From the NCBI GenBank assembly GCA_964537555.1, contig CAZIAD010000023.1, forward strand, positions 1 to 51,791: a DNA stretch of 51,791 bases. The letters run 5' to 3'. Below, one piece after another: positions 7,690-15,072 of the stretch. The stretch is from CAYRWR01 sp964537555. Lineage in GTDB: Bacteria > Spirochaetota > Brevinematia > Brevinematales > CAYRWR01. The notes below the pieces were generated by a model. It saw nothing but the letters and a program-made list of their open reading frames with translations, was not told the origin of the DNA and did no database searches. Position 1 is the stretch's first letter, and each line of letters opens with the position of its first letter. The position numbers were made by a program, and so were the translations under genes.

Positions 7690-10521
7690 CTAATCTTTAA
7701 ATTCCAGTCCGATTAAAGTGATATCATCATTGGATGGAGACTTTCCCCTGAAGATCTCGACGTCTTTTATTATGGCCGGGATTATATCTTCCAGTGAGAG
7801 ACTACTCATCGCACTCACTGTCTGCCTGAGCCTTTCATCACCGTATTCTTCGTTTTCAGGATTAAACTGTTCAAATATACCATCAGTGAATAATATTATT
7901 TTATCACCTTTGTGGAATTCACGGGTACGGGTAAGATATTTACTGCTCTCTTCCAGTCCCAGGATCTTCCCGGTAGAAGTTATAGTATCCACATGTTCCT
8001 GACTGATGATAAACTGGGGAGGATGGCCCCCAAAGGCATAGGAGATCTGATGTTTAACAGGATCCACATCCAATACCAGGCCGGTAAAGAAAAAAGAAAG
8101 ATAAGGATAGTTATTTATAAAGCCTGAGTTTAAAGCCTTAAGTAGCTGACCGGGTGTACGGGACTTACGCTTTACTTTTTCATACTCGCTCTTAATCAGC
8201 ATGGTTACCAGGGCTGCCTGTACCCCATGGCCGGTAGCATCTGCCAGAAATATCCTTATGCTGGCATCTTTTTTCCTGTATATATCATAGATATCTCCCC
8301 CCACTTCACTCATGGGGTGATAATGAATCCTGAAATCTATATCAGTCAGATCCTCTGGTTTGTATATGAGGAGGCTCTTCTGTATCTTGCGGGCTATACT
8401 CAGGTCCGTACTCATGAGCAGGTCTTTCTGCTTGAGGTCCTGATAGGTCAGCTTTAATTCTGAGGTCCTGGCCTGTACCATTTGTTCCAGATTCTGTATC
8501 ATATAGGAATTTTCCAGATTGGCTCCAAAATCATTTATGATGATCTGAAGCTGGTTGATATCCTCTTCCCGTATATGTTTCTTTTTGAAATAATTATCGA
8601 CCAGCAGCACCCCTATGGCACTGTCACCTTTATAAATAGGTAAAAATGCACATTCATTCAGGTCCAGCAGACTCTGAAGCTGTTTATCTTTGAGATTTAC
8701 AAACATACTTTTATCATGGACATAAAACACGGCTTTACGGCTAATCACATCCCACAGAATTGATTTGTCCTGACGATTTAAGCGGATGGTTCTTATGACA
8801 TTCAGGAGTTTACCCGGCCTGGCCTGCATAGTATCCTTGTAGTGTTCCATATATTCCTGGGCACTGATCTGTAATGACTGATAATTGGACATACTGCCGA
8901 AGTCCTCGAGGAGCTCCTGCTCATCTAATTTTCCGATAGCATATTTTCCTGCCATTTTGTCATTTTCCTGGATAAAGACTATGGCACGATTATATTCAAA
9001 CCCAAAATTTGCTGTAATAAAAGTAAGGAACACATGAAACAGATCATCCACCTGAGTCACATGGTGCAGATTGGCTGTGACCAGATTGAGGAGCTTGAGG
9101 TTATTCATATTCTGGCCCAGAGAGATCCGCATAGCATCAAAGTGTTCTGCCAGAACTTCGATCTCATCATGGGTGTTGATTTTTTTCTCGGCTGAAAAAT
9201 TTCCCTTGATTATGTACCTGGTCCATTCTATCAGTTCTTCCAGGTGCCGGGATATAATCCCTCCCAGGTTCCGGTACACCAGAAAGAGCAAGACCCCTAC
9301 AGAGAGAAGAAGGATAAAATTAAATATAATTATACGCCTCACTTCCATTCCCAGCAATTCAGTCTCGACAACCCCTACATAAAAACCTTTCAGGTTGTTT
9401 TTAATCATAATAGGAAACATGAAACCATTATAGCCTAAAAATTTCAGGCTTTTTTTATAACGGTCGGAGTATTGCTCCAGGGCACGTTCCGGAATAACAA
9501 AGAATCTTCTTTTTATATCACCGGTCCAGTCAATCTTCCACCCGGACATGGTATCCATAAAAACAGCCTGATAGAATCTACGCCTGTTATCATAACCCAT
9601 AGAGGTGCTATCATTATCTTCGATGACCCTTACTTCATCCCGCCGAAAAACATACTGCACATTCAGGTTAGTGTCTGCAATAAAAAAATCACTCAGACAT
9701 ATCTGTAGATTGGCCAGTGAATTTTTTTCTATCCTCACTCTGGCATTTTTAAAAGACTTGCTGATCTCTTTCTGATATATGGCGATATTCTTATAAGAAC
9801 CCAGATCATGGAAATCTATGCCATTGGCCTCCATGAGAATATGCATAGAGTTTACATTATCAATGATACCCTGCTTGGTGATCTCCCTGATCTCATAATA
9901 GTTATAGGCTATAAAGGCCAGATTGGAAATCAAAGGGACCAGTAGCATACTGATGGTGAGTTTTACCCTGAAGGAAAGTTTTAATACCATGATCCAATTT
10001 ATGAGTGGTTCCAGTATACTATACAGAAGGACTATGACTATTGCTCCAAATAAGAACAGATTGATGAGTAAACGTAGACCCCTCAGATTAGGGATCTGAT
10101 AAACAGAATTATAGCCCCCGAAGGAATCATCCGTTTTCTTTTTTGCCACATCATGTGTCCAAATTGGATCACTCCAGCCCTTTAGATAGACTACGTATTT
10201 ATATTCATTCTCTCCCGGATTAAAATCATACATCCTGTATTCCCAGCGGTTGGTGCCGGTCTTTTCCATCTTATACTTGTCATTTTCTGCATCCCATGCT
10301 GAGAAATGTCCGGCTACGATGATTTTTTCCACCTCCAGTCCGGCTTCCTCTTCTTTGCTGATATTATAATTGATCAGCACATTCTCTGGCAGTGGAAAGC
10401 TGAACACCAGGGTCTGTGCCTGATTTTGCTGTTTTTCCAGCGAATTAAAAGGAAACTGCAGGATGAAGTAAAAAAGCAATAAAGCACTGATGATTAAAAG
10501 CCTATATAAAATTCTTTTCAT
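7690..10521 (-). CDS. Membrane receptor with CBM48-like, HAMP, GAF and SpoIIE/PP2C phosphatase domains
   Basis: A 943-residue sensor phosphatase. Order by eye: N-terminal anchor (about 5-22); an extracytoplasmic CBM48/AMPK glycogen-binding-like domain (about 60-145; VAGHFSAWD, NRWEYRMYDFNPGENEYKYVV); hydrophobic segments near 150-170 and 188-207; a second extracytoplasmic sensor region to about 395; a transmembrane helix; HAMP; a GAF domain (about 485-670); a coiled coil; and a C-terminal SpoIIE-type PP2C. The last has VGGDIYDIY, ADATGHGVQAA, FGGHPP, LFTDGIFEQ and SNDDITLIG, so the metal-binding aspartates are present. The expected substrate is a phosphorylated anti-anti-sigma (STAS) protein, none of which is encoded here. 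It lies 37 bp downstream of the BatA-like gene and probably shares its transcript. An AGAGGA site precedes the ATG. Confidence 0.85.
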   Translation of the reverse strand: MKRILYRLLIISALLLFYFILQFPFNSLEKQQNQAQTLVFSFPLPENVLINYNISKEEEAGLEVEKIIVAGHFSAWDAENDKYKMEKTGTNRWEYRMYDFNPGENEYKYVVYLKGWSDPIWTHDVAKKKTDDSFGGYNSVYQIPNLRGLRLLINLFLFGAIVIVLLYSILEPLINWIMVLKLSFRVKLTISMLLVPLISNLAFIAYNYYEIREITKQGIIDNVNSMHILMEANGIDFHDLGSYKNIAIYQKEISKSFKNARVRIEKNSLANLQICLSDFFIADTNLNVQYVFRRDEVRVIEDNDSTSMGYDNRRRFYQAVFMDTMSGWKIDWTGDIKRRFFVIPERALEQYSDRYKKSLKFLGYNGFMFPIMIKNNLKGFYVGVVETELLGMEVRRIIIFNFILLLSVGVLLFLVYRNLGGIISRHLEELIEWTRYIIKGNFSAEKKINTHDEIEVLAEHFDAMRISLGQNMNNLKLLNLVTANLHHVTQVDDLFHVFLTFITANFGFEYNRAIVFIQENDKMAGKYAIGKLDEQELLEDFGSMSNYQSLQISAQEYMEHYKDTMQARPGKLLNVIRTIRLNRQDKSILWDVISRKAVFYVHDKSMFVNLKDKQLQSLLDLNECAFLPIYKGDSAIGVLLVDNYFKKKHIREEDINQLQIIINDFGANLENSYMIQNLEQMVQARTSELKLTYQDLKQKDLLMSTDLSIARKIQKSLLIYKPEDLTDIDFRIHYHPMSEVGGDIYDIYRKKDASIRIFLADATGHGVQAALVTMLIKSEYEKVKRKSRTPGQLLKALNSGFINNYPYLSFFFTGLVLDVDPVKHQISYAFGGHPPQFIISQEHVDTITSTGKILGLEESSKYLTRTREFHKGDKIILFTDGIFEQFNPENEEYGDERLRQTVSAMSSLSLEDIIPAIIKDVEIFRGKSPSNDDITLIGLEFKD

Positions 10522-10558
10522 AAATCCTCTGCTTATTGTATACTAAGCCTGACCAAAG

Positions 10559-12175
10559 TCAAGTTCTACTGTCCCACACCATGAGAATCAGGATAAGGAT
10601 CATAAGCACTGCCGGAAACCAGTCTTTGCGGGCAATCTTTTCTTCAGTTATTTTTTTAAACGTGATGATTCGGGCCTTTCCGTCTATCTTTGTGCTAAGC
10701 TCATCGGCATTATAAAATTCCCAAAGTGATTCCTGTCCAATGTTAACCACACTGAATCGAGGGCTCCCCTTGAGCTGATATATTCCGGGTGTACCAGGCT
10801 TTACCGTTTTGCCGTTTTTATCTATGAGAGTATCTGACCTGGAGAGATCTCTGTTCAGATAGCGCTTGTACCATGTCCGGTTTACCATCTCATTGATATA
10901 AAACAGCAGAAACAGAGAATTCTGTATGGCCACCTCGTTTTCTCTTAGGGAAAAATGAAATATGGATATATTATTAATCTCTGTGATCAGCTGTTGATCA
11001 CCAATCAGGATCTGTTTTAGCCCTGGTATTTCACCGTACTTCAGCTTCAGCTGTTGTTCCCCTATCAATCCTAATACCGGATATTCAGAATTTATGCTGC
11101 CCCTCACCTGTGTTTCCAGATTTAAAGGAATCCTGGCGGTCAGCTTGCGTATGGTATCCTCAAATCTGCCTGGATCATCCGGAAAAATAAAATAATGACT
11201 ATTTTCATTAAAAGATTTTCCTCCTGAATCAAACACCAGGTCCGAGTTCTGAGGACTGTTCTGATAATTAATCCTGGGGAATATAGTCTGCAAAGACCTG
11301 CTTAATACCGGAGATGACTGATCTATATATACCCGGGGCACGGGAGACTGGATAAGAGGAAAGAAATACTGATTATCAAAATCCACCTCATCTCCCTGTA
11401 AGCGGATCAATAGATGATTAAGGCCTTTTGATTCAATATAACGGGTCAGGCTTATTTTCTCCCGGGCCTGAGCCTCAAAGACGATCTTATCATTCAGAAG
11501 GATCTCTATCCTGTCATTATCCCGGATTTCTCCAGCCAGCTCAATATGGATATCAGTCTTAATCTGGGGCAGGCTGATTACAGGTTCTGTCATACACTGA
11601 CTGACATAAATATTGCGTCTGGAGTTTGTCACTAAGATCACCATCAGGTCGTGTGTAATCCGCACTTTATTTTCGAATTGATATTTCTGCCCGTCAGTCA
11701 GGTAGATCAGGCCCTGCCCGGTATTAAGGGGGGGGATGGTACGCATCAGTACTTCCAGAGGCTTCTGTTCAGGTAAAAAAACCGGTTCTTCATTCTGAAA
11801 ATCCCATTCTTTATGTCCCAGATAGACATCTGTGATGTTAAAGCGATTCCTGATTTCCGAGATCTGACGTTTTAATGGCTGTACACTCATAGACAGGCTG
11901 GGATCAACCAGTAGTACATAAGAGCGGTTCTCCAACTGCTTATTGTATATTCCTGCAAAGGCAAAAACCAAAAAAAGCATAATGAAGAAGCGTATAATCT
12001 GCCTCAGTACCGATCTCTTTTTCTGGGTATAGCGCACCGTCTTTAAGATATCCTCCAGGAGCATGAGGGATGAAAACGGGTACTTTACCTTATTTAATCG
12101 CATCTGGAGAGACAGTATCAGGGGAATAATGACCAGGGGTAAAAAAAAGAGGAATTGTGAATACAGTATACCCAT
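10559..12175 (-). CDS. BatA-like membrane protein
   Basis: The 538-residue product begins with the BatA/aerotolerance N-terminal signature: a first helix (FLFFLPLVIIPLIL), the PFSSLMLLEDIL segment, and a second helix around residues 60-78. A soluble region follows with a VWA-like start (VLLVDPSLSMSV) that then diverges, and a last helix (FPAVLMILILILMVW) just before the C-terminus. Bat proteins are thought to act as envelope-associated complexes with MoxR ATPases. The ATG overlaps the DUF58 stop by one base (TAATG), so translation is coupled. A C8 run in the coding strand (11728-11735) does not break the frame. Confidence 0.7.
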   Translation of the reverse strand: MGILYSQFLFFLPLVIIPLILSLQMRLNKVKYPFSSLMLLEDILKTVRYTQKKRSVLRQIIRFFIMLFLVFAFAGIYNKQLENRSYVLLVDPSLSMSVQPLKRQISEIRNRFNITDVYLGHKEWDFQNEEPVFLPEQKPLEVLMRTIPPLNTGQGLIYLTDGQKYQFENKVRITHDLMVILVTNSRRNIYVSQCMTEPVISLPQIKTDIHIELAGEIRDNDRIEILLNDKIVFEAQAREKISLTRYIESKGLNHLLIRLQGDEVDFDNQYFFPLIQSPVPRVYIDQSSPVLSRSLQTIFPRINYQNSPQNSDLVFDSGGKSFNENSHYFIFPDDPGRFEDTIRKLTARIPLNLETQVRGSINSEYPVLGLIGEQQLKLKYGEIPGLKQILIGDQQLITEINNISIFHFSLRENEVAIQNSLFLLFYINEMVNRTWYKRYLNRDLSRSDTLIDKNGKTVKPGTPGIYQLKGSPRFSVVNIGQESLWEFYNADELSTKIDGKARIITFKKITEEKIARKDWFPAVLMILILILMVWDSRT

Positions 12176-12999
12176 TACTTATTCCTGACCCGTTTCTGGT
12201 GGCTGATGTGTGACAGGTAGTGTTTGAGTTGAATATAGTATTTTTCCTGGCCGTCAATGATACCATATAGAAGTCCCGCCTGCCTGAACCTTTGAGCCAG
12301 TGATTCTAAACGTAGATGCATACGTTTTCTGTATTCCTCTCTTACAGTGGAAGGTATAATTTCCAGCTTCTGCCTGCTTTCCATGTCAATGAATTCTACA
12401 TTGCCGGATATATCCAGATCCCGTTCCCTGGGATGCATGATATGGACAACATTTATTTTATTTCGGATAAGATGGTCTATAGAATGCTCCGGAGTCCAGA
12501 GGTCGGTAAAAAAGAAAGTAATGCTTTTCGGGTCAGGTATGAGCCGGGAAAGATCCAGCATGCCCGCTGTCTCCTGTTTTTCCAGAAGTGATTCCAGCTG
12601 AGGCAGAGATAATCGGCCCCAATTCTGCAGTACATGATTGATACTGAACAGCTCTACTTTACTGTGAAAGTTCTGTAGTAAATAAAAAAAGATGGCCACT
12701 GTTTTGAGACTCAGATCAAATTTATCCAGATAGGACATAGACTGGCTATTATCTAACACCAGCCTGACCCGTGAACTGAGATCAGAACCATACTTTTTGA
12801 TAAACAGCCGGTCAGTCCTGCCGTATATTTTCCAGTCAATATCCCTGATACTGTCACCCGGGGCATAGTTATTATACTGCTCAAATTCCATATTACGGCC
12901 AATAATTCGAGCAGGGATATCACCATGACTGCCTGAAAAGACAGGTAAGATAAAATCATATCTCCTAAAATAATCAATAGCTTCTTTTTCGAGAAACAT
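12175..12999 (-). CDS. DUF58 (MoxR-associated) protein
   Basis: DUF58 proteins accompany MoxR AAA ATPases and BatA/BatB proteins. The family signature is clear: YAPGDSIRDIDWKIYGRTDRLFIKKY, followed by a VWA-like strand RLVLDNSQSMSY with a MIDAS-like DxSxS. At 274 residues it is of usual length for the soluble type, with no membrane helices. No moxR gene is upstream; the promoter region (an extended -10 at 13017) precedes it directly, so the MoxR partner must be elsewhere. A GGAG site lies before the ATG. It is first in the DUF58-BatA-SpoIIE unit. Confidence 0.85.
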   Translation of the reverse strand: MFLEKEAIDYFRRYDFILPVFSGSHGDIPARIIGRNMEFEQYNNYAPGDSIRDIDWKIYGRTDRLFIKKYGSDLSSRVRLVLDNSQSMSYLDKFDLSLKTVAIFFYLLQNFHSKVELFSINHVLQNWGRLSLPQLESLLEKQETAGMLDLSRLIPDPKSITFFFTDLWTPEHSIDHLIRNKINVVHIMHPRERDLDISGNVEFIDMESRQKLEIIPSTVREEYRKRMHLRLESLAQRFRQAGLLYGIIDGQEKYYIQLKHYLSHISHQKRVRNK

Positions 13000-13016
13000 A
13001 TCTACTCCTGGAAAGT

Positions 13017-13025
13017 ATTATAACA
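13017..13025 (-). promoter_or_regulatory. Extended -10 promoter element for the DUF58-BatA-SpoIIE unit
   Basis: Read on the minus strand the sequence is TGTTATAAT, an extended -10, about 17 bp before the DUF58 start. The -35 region is weak, which fits an extended -10 promoter. Confidence 0.5.
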
Positions 13026-13092
13026 TTCCCATGCACTTAAATACAGCAAATAAGCTTTTTTACTGATATGTGTAGGTTTTTCACTTAAATAG

Positions 13093-13101
13093 TGTTATAA
13101 T
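13093..13101 (+). promoter_or_regulatory. Extended -10 promoter element for the FlgO-like gene
   Basis: TGTTATAAT lies 27 bp before the ATG at 13129. It is the same nine bases as the divergent element on the other strand. No convincing -35 is present. Confidence 0.5.
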
Positions 13102-13128
13102 AAAGAAAATACCAGACAGGAACTTAAA

Positions 13129-13731
13129 ATGAAAAAATTTCTTTTGATTCTATTCATTCTGAGTCTTTCAGAGATCTACGCTGAGAATAACAGTATTGCC
13201 GTGCTTAATCTGGAGGCTAAAAATATCGAGACTGAAAAAGCAGAGCTGATCAGTGAACGCATTTCTATAGAGCTCTTCAAGAGTGGACAATACAAGGTAA
13301 TAGAACGGGAAAAACTGGCACAGATCACCAAAGAACAGCAGCTCCAGCTATCCGGGCTTACCGGGACTGAATATGCAGCCAGACTGGGAGAAATCCTGTC
13401 CGCGCAGCAACTGCTTCTGGGCAGCCTCTATTTCATTGATAGTCAGTTCATTATAAATATCAGGATACTGGATGTGGGAAGTGGTGAGTACATCAAAGTA
13501 GCAGATCAGCAGGCAAAAGACTTTTCTACTCTTTACAGTTCGATTCCCGGATTGATACAGACACTGATACAGTCCACAGGCACAGACAATGGAAGCAGAT
13601 TTAATCTGGAAGAAAGCATACAGTTTGCTAAGAAAAACATTGCAGAGGGCCTGGCTACACGGATAGAAAAAATCAGTAAAAAAATCGATAACCAGGCTAA
13701 TAGCGGAGATATTTTTGGGGGGGCAGTCTGA
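13129..13731 (+). CDS. FlgO/CsgG-like secreted domain; probably the N-terminal part of a frameshifted fusion
   Basis: Residues 1-18 are a Sec signal peptide (MKKFLLILFILSLSEIYA-EN). The rest is a FlgO/CsgG-like domain: SIAVLNLEAKNI, ISIELFKSGQYKVIEREKL, LGEILSAQQLLLGSLY, INIRILDVGSGEYI. It is a paralogue of the protein at 1009. The frame ends GDIFGGAV-stop immediately after a run of seven G (13717-13723). The beta-barrel ORF continues in the next frame from inside that run. Six or nine G would join both into one protein of about 390 residues. This may therefore be a broken gene, a sequencing indel, a phase-variable gene or a slippage-expressed gene. Confidence 0.7.
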   Translation: MKKFLLILFILSLSEIYAENNSIAVLNLEAKNIETEKAELISERISIELFKSGQYKVIEREKLAQITKEQQLQLSGLTGTEYAARLGEILSAQQLLLGSLYFIDSQFIINIRILDVGSGEYIKVADQQAKDFSTLYSSIPGLIQTLIQSTGTDNGSRFNLEESIQFAKKNIAEGLATRIEKISKKIDNQANSGDIFGGAV

Positions 13732-14287
13732 CACCAGTAATTCATCTTTTACACCCAAAACACATAGTACCGCTCCCAAAAAAAAGGGGCCTCTGTTCGA
13801 TATTATCCTGGATACTAAATACGAATTTACTGCCTTTGATTTTGAACGCTTTAACTTAAGTGGAAATTATTTTCACACCGGTGTCTCAGTGCTTTATAAT
13901 TTCAACCCTCTTTTTTCCCTGGGTGCCGCCGGATATTATGCCTTTACCCTCAATAATTTCCATCCGTCTTATTCAATGAGCCTGGCTTATGGGGGGATAC
14001 AGGGCAGGTTTACTTTAAATATCTGGAAGATTGGCCTCAGCCTCTCCATGTTGGGCGGAGTAGCCTCAGTCGATGTCTCTGAAGAGGTCAATAATCTGCC
14101 TGGATCAAAAGTCCCGGTTTTTCATGGATCTGTTATCGTCCTGGACACTAAGGGTACCCTGAGTTTTATAGTGAGCCCATATATGTCACTGGGCTTAAAT
14201 ATTGACTATCTGTGGTCCAGTTATTACGATCCAGGAGAAGACCTCAAGGCTTTGCAAGCGGGAATATCCCTTATTTTCAGGCTATAA
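13715..14287 (+). CDS. Outer-membrane beta-barrel-like ORF in +1 frame to the FlgO-like ORF
   Basis: The frame opens with a possible TTG inside the G7 region; no ATG occurs until deep in the barrel. After a Ser/Thr/Pro/Lys-rich linker, alternating hydrophobic/aromatic strands follow (FDIILDTKYEFTAF, HTGVSVLYNFNPLFSLGAAGYYAF, MSLAYGGIQGRFTLNIW, GISLIFRL), ending in a hydrophobic C-terminal strand. This pattern is typical of small outer-membrane barrels. There is no signal peptide, which argues against independent export and for fusion to the upstream ORF. GGAG at 13705-13708 could allow re-initiation at TTG, the main alternative. Confidence 0.6.
   Translation: MGGQSDTSNSSFTPKTHSTAPKKKGPLFDIILDTKYEFTAFDFERFNLSGNYFHTGVSVLYNFNPLFSLGAAGYYAFTLNNFHPSYSMSLAYGGIQGRFTLNIWKIGLSLSMLGGVASVDVSEEVNNLPGSKVPVFHGSVIVLDTKGTLSFIVSPYMSLGLNIDYLWSSYYDPGEDLKALQAGISLIFRL
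13717..13723 (+). other. G7 homopolymer at the junction of two overlapping frames
   Basis: Seven consecutive G, preceded by five T, span the point where the FlgO-like frame ends and the barrel frame begins. Loss of one G, gain of two, or an equivalent slip restores a single frame. Confidence 0.85.
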
Positions 14288-14352
14288 TTGACAGTTTATA
14301 AGAACAATTATACAATATGTTGTTAAGAAGTAAGAGAAGGATATAATTCTGA

Positions 14353-14865
14353 ATGTTTAATAAAAAGCTGATCAAACCGATCATTGAGGAATACCTGCAT
14401 AAATTTCCTTCCAATGCCCTCGAAGATGTTAAACTGGAATTACTGGACAATGGTGTTCACATACTACTGGGCGGGGCTCTCCCTTCCTTGCGTGTGGCCA
14501 ATGTTATTATCAATGTCCTGCTCCGGCATATAGTAAAAGGCGAGGCCAATAAATTTGTGATCTATGATGTTTCCCTGGCTGTAGAAGAGATAATCATGAA
14601 TGTATTTCACCATAACTATCCTGAAAACCTGGATAAAGTAGAAATCACTCTGCTTTTTTCTGAGGATAATCTGATCAGTGCAGAGATCGCTGATTACTTT
14701 GAGGGACAGGAAAAGATAGATTTTGAACAGATTTTCTCGGTTACCCCGGAACATAAATTTTCAAATGAAGGCCGCAGTGCTTTGCTCATTAAGAAAGCAG
14801 TTGATTCATTAGAATTTGAGTCAAAAAATGATAAAAATATTCTGAGATTTAAAAAAAATTATTGA
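14353..14865 (+). CDS. RsbW-like ATPase-fold regulator (HATPase_c_2)
   Basis: The 170-residue protein has a Bergerat-fold N-box, YDVSLAVEEIIMNVFHHNYP (about 75-94), like anti-sigma kinases of the RsbW/SpoIIAB type. A strand plus ADYFEGQEKID occupies the usual DxGxGF position, and GRSALLIKKAVDSLEFE matches the GLGL region. Both glycine motifs are eroded, so ATP binding is uncertain. The first 60 residues are extra relative to RsbW. No sigma factor or STAS partner is adjacent; the SpoIIE phosphatase at 7690 is the only related component in the window. It may bind a partner rather than phosphorylate it. Confidence 0.65.
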   Translation: MFNKKLIKPIIEEYLHKFPSNALEDVKLELLDNGVHILLGGALPSLRVANVIINVLLRHIVKGEANKFVIYDVSLAVEEIIMNVFHHNYPENLDKVEITLLFSEDNLISAEIADYFEGQEKIDFEQIFSVTPEHKFSNEGRSALLIKKAVDSLEFESKNDKNILRFKKNY

Positions 14866-14878
14866 GTATATCTCAAAA

Positions 14879-14905
14879 TTGACTTTTTTTTTGCGCTGCT
14901 ATAAA
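14879..14905 (+). promoter_or_regulatory. Probable trp operon promoter
   Basis: TTGACT (14879-14884) and TATAAA (14900-14905) are 15 bp apart, slightly short. An alternative -10 is TAAATT at 14902, giving 17 bp. It precedes the leader peptide by about 30 bp. Confidence 0.55.
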
Positions 14906-14935
14906 TTGTATTGTACTTAAATTTAAGGGGTTTTT

Positions 14936-14989
14936 ATGAAAGACAGCAATACTCTTTTAATCAACTGGTGGCGTCAGATATATTCCTGA
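14936..14989 (+). CDS. trpL: trp operon leader peptide (Trp-Trp)
   Basis: A 17-residue ORF, MKDSNTLLINWWRQIYS, has tandem Trp codons (TGGTGG, 14966-14971). An AAGGGG ribosome site lies 5-10 bases upstream. It sits between the promoter and a strong terminator hairpin that precedes trpE, the classic arrangement for ribosome-mediated attenuation: when charged tRNA(Trp) is scarce, the ribosome stalls at the Trp pair and transcription continues. Two Trp codons in 17 is far above chance. Too short to appear in normal ORF calling. Confidence 0.88.
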   Translation: MKDSNTLLINWWRQIYS

Positions 14990-15020
14990 ATCTAAAGATC
15001 CCGTGTGTATTAACTATTTT

Positions 15021-15050
15021 AACCGCAGGATTTACGCCTGCGGTTTTTTT
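15021..15050 (+). terminator. trp attenuator terminator
   Basis: A perfect 9-bp stem (AACCGCAGG / CCTGCGGTT) with a 7-base loop runs directly into T7. It lies 32 bp after the leader peptide stop and 23 bp before trpE. A short competing pairing, TCCTG (14984-14988) with CAGGA (15026-15030), could form part of an antiterminator. I could not find a longer one by eye. Confidence 0.88.
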
Positions 15051-15072
15051 AATATTAAAGGAGAATCCATCC

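Noticed and set aside
11728..11735. G8 tract in the BatA-like gene, and G7/C7 runs near 26524, 33124 and 36529, as possible contingency loci.
   Set aside because: The frames are intact across them and no alternative frame product is evident; such runs are common in this DNA.
14911..15072. An N-terminal extension of trpE through the leader region.
   Set aside because: It crosses the attenuator hairpin and lacks TrpE-like sequence; the ATG at 15073 has a good ribosome site.
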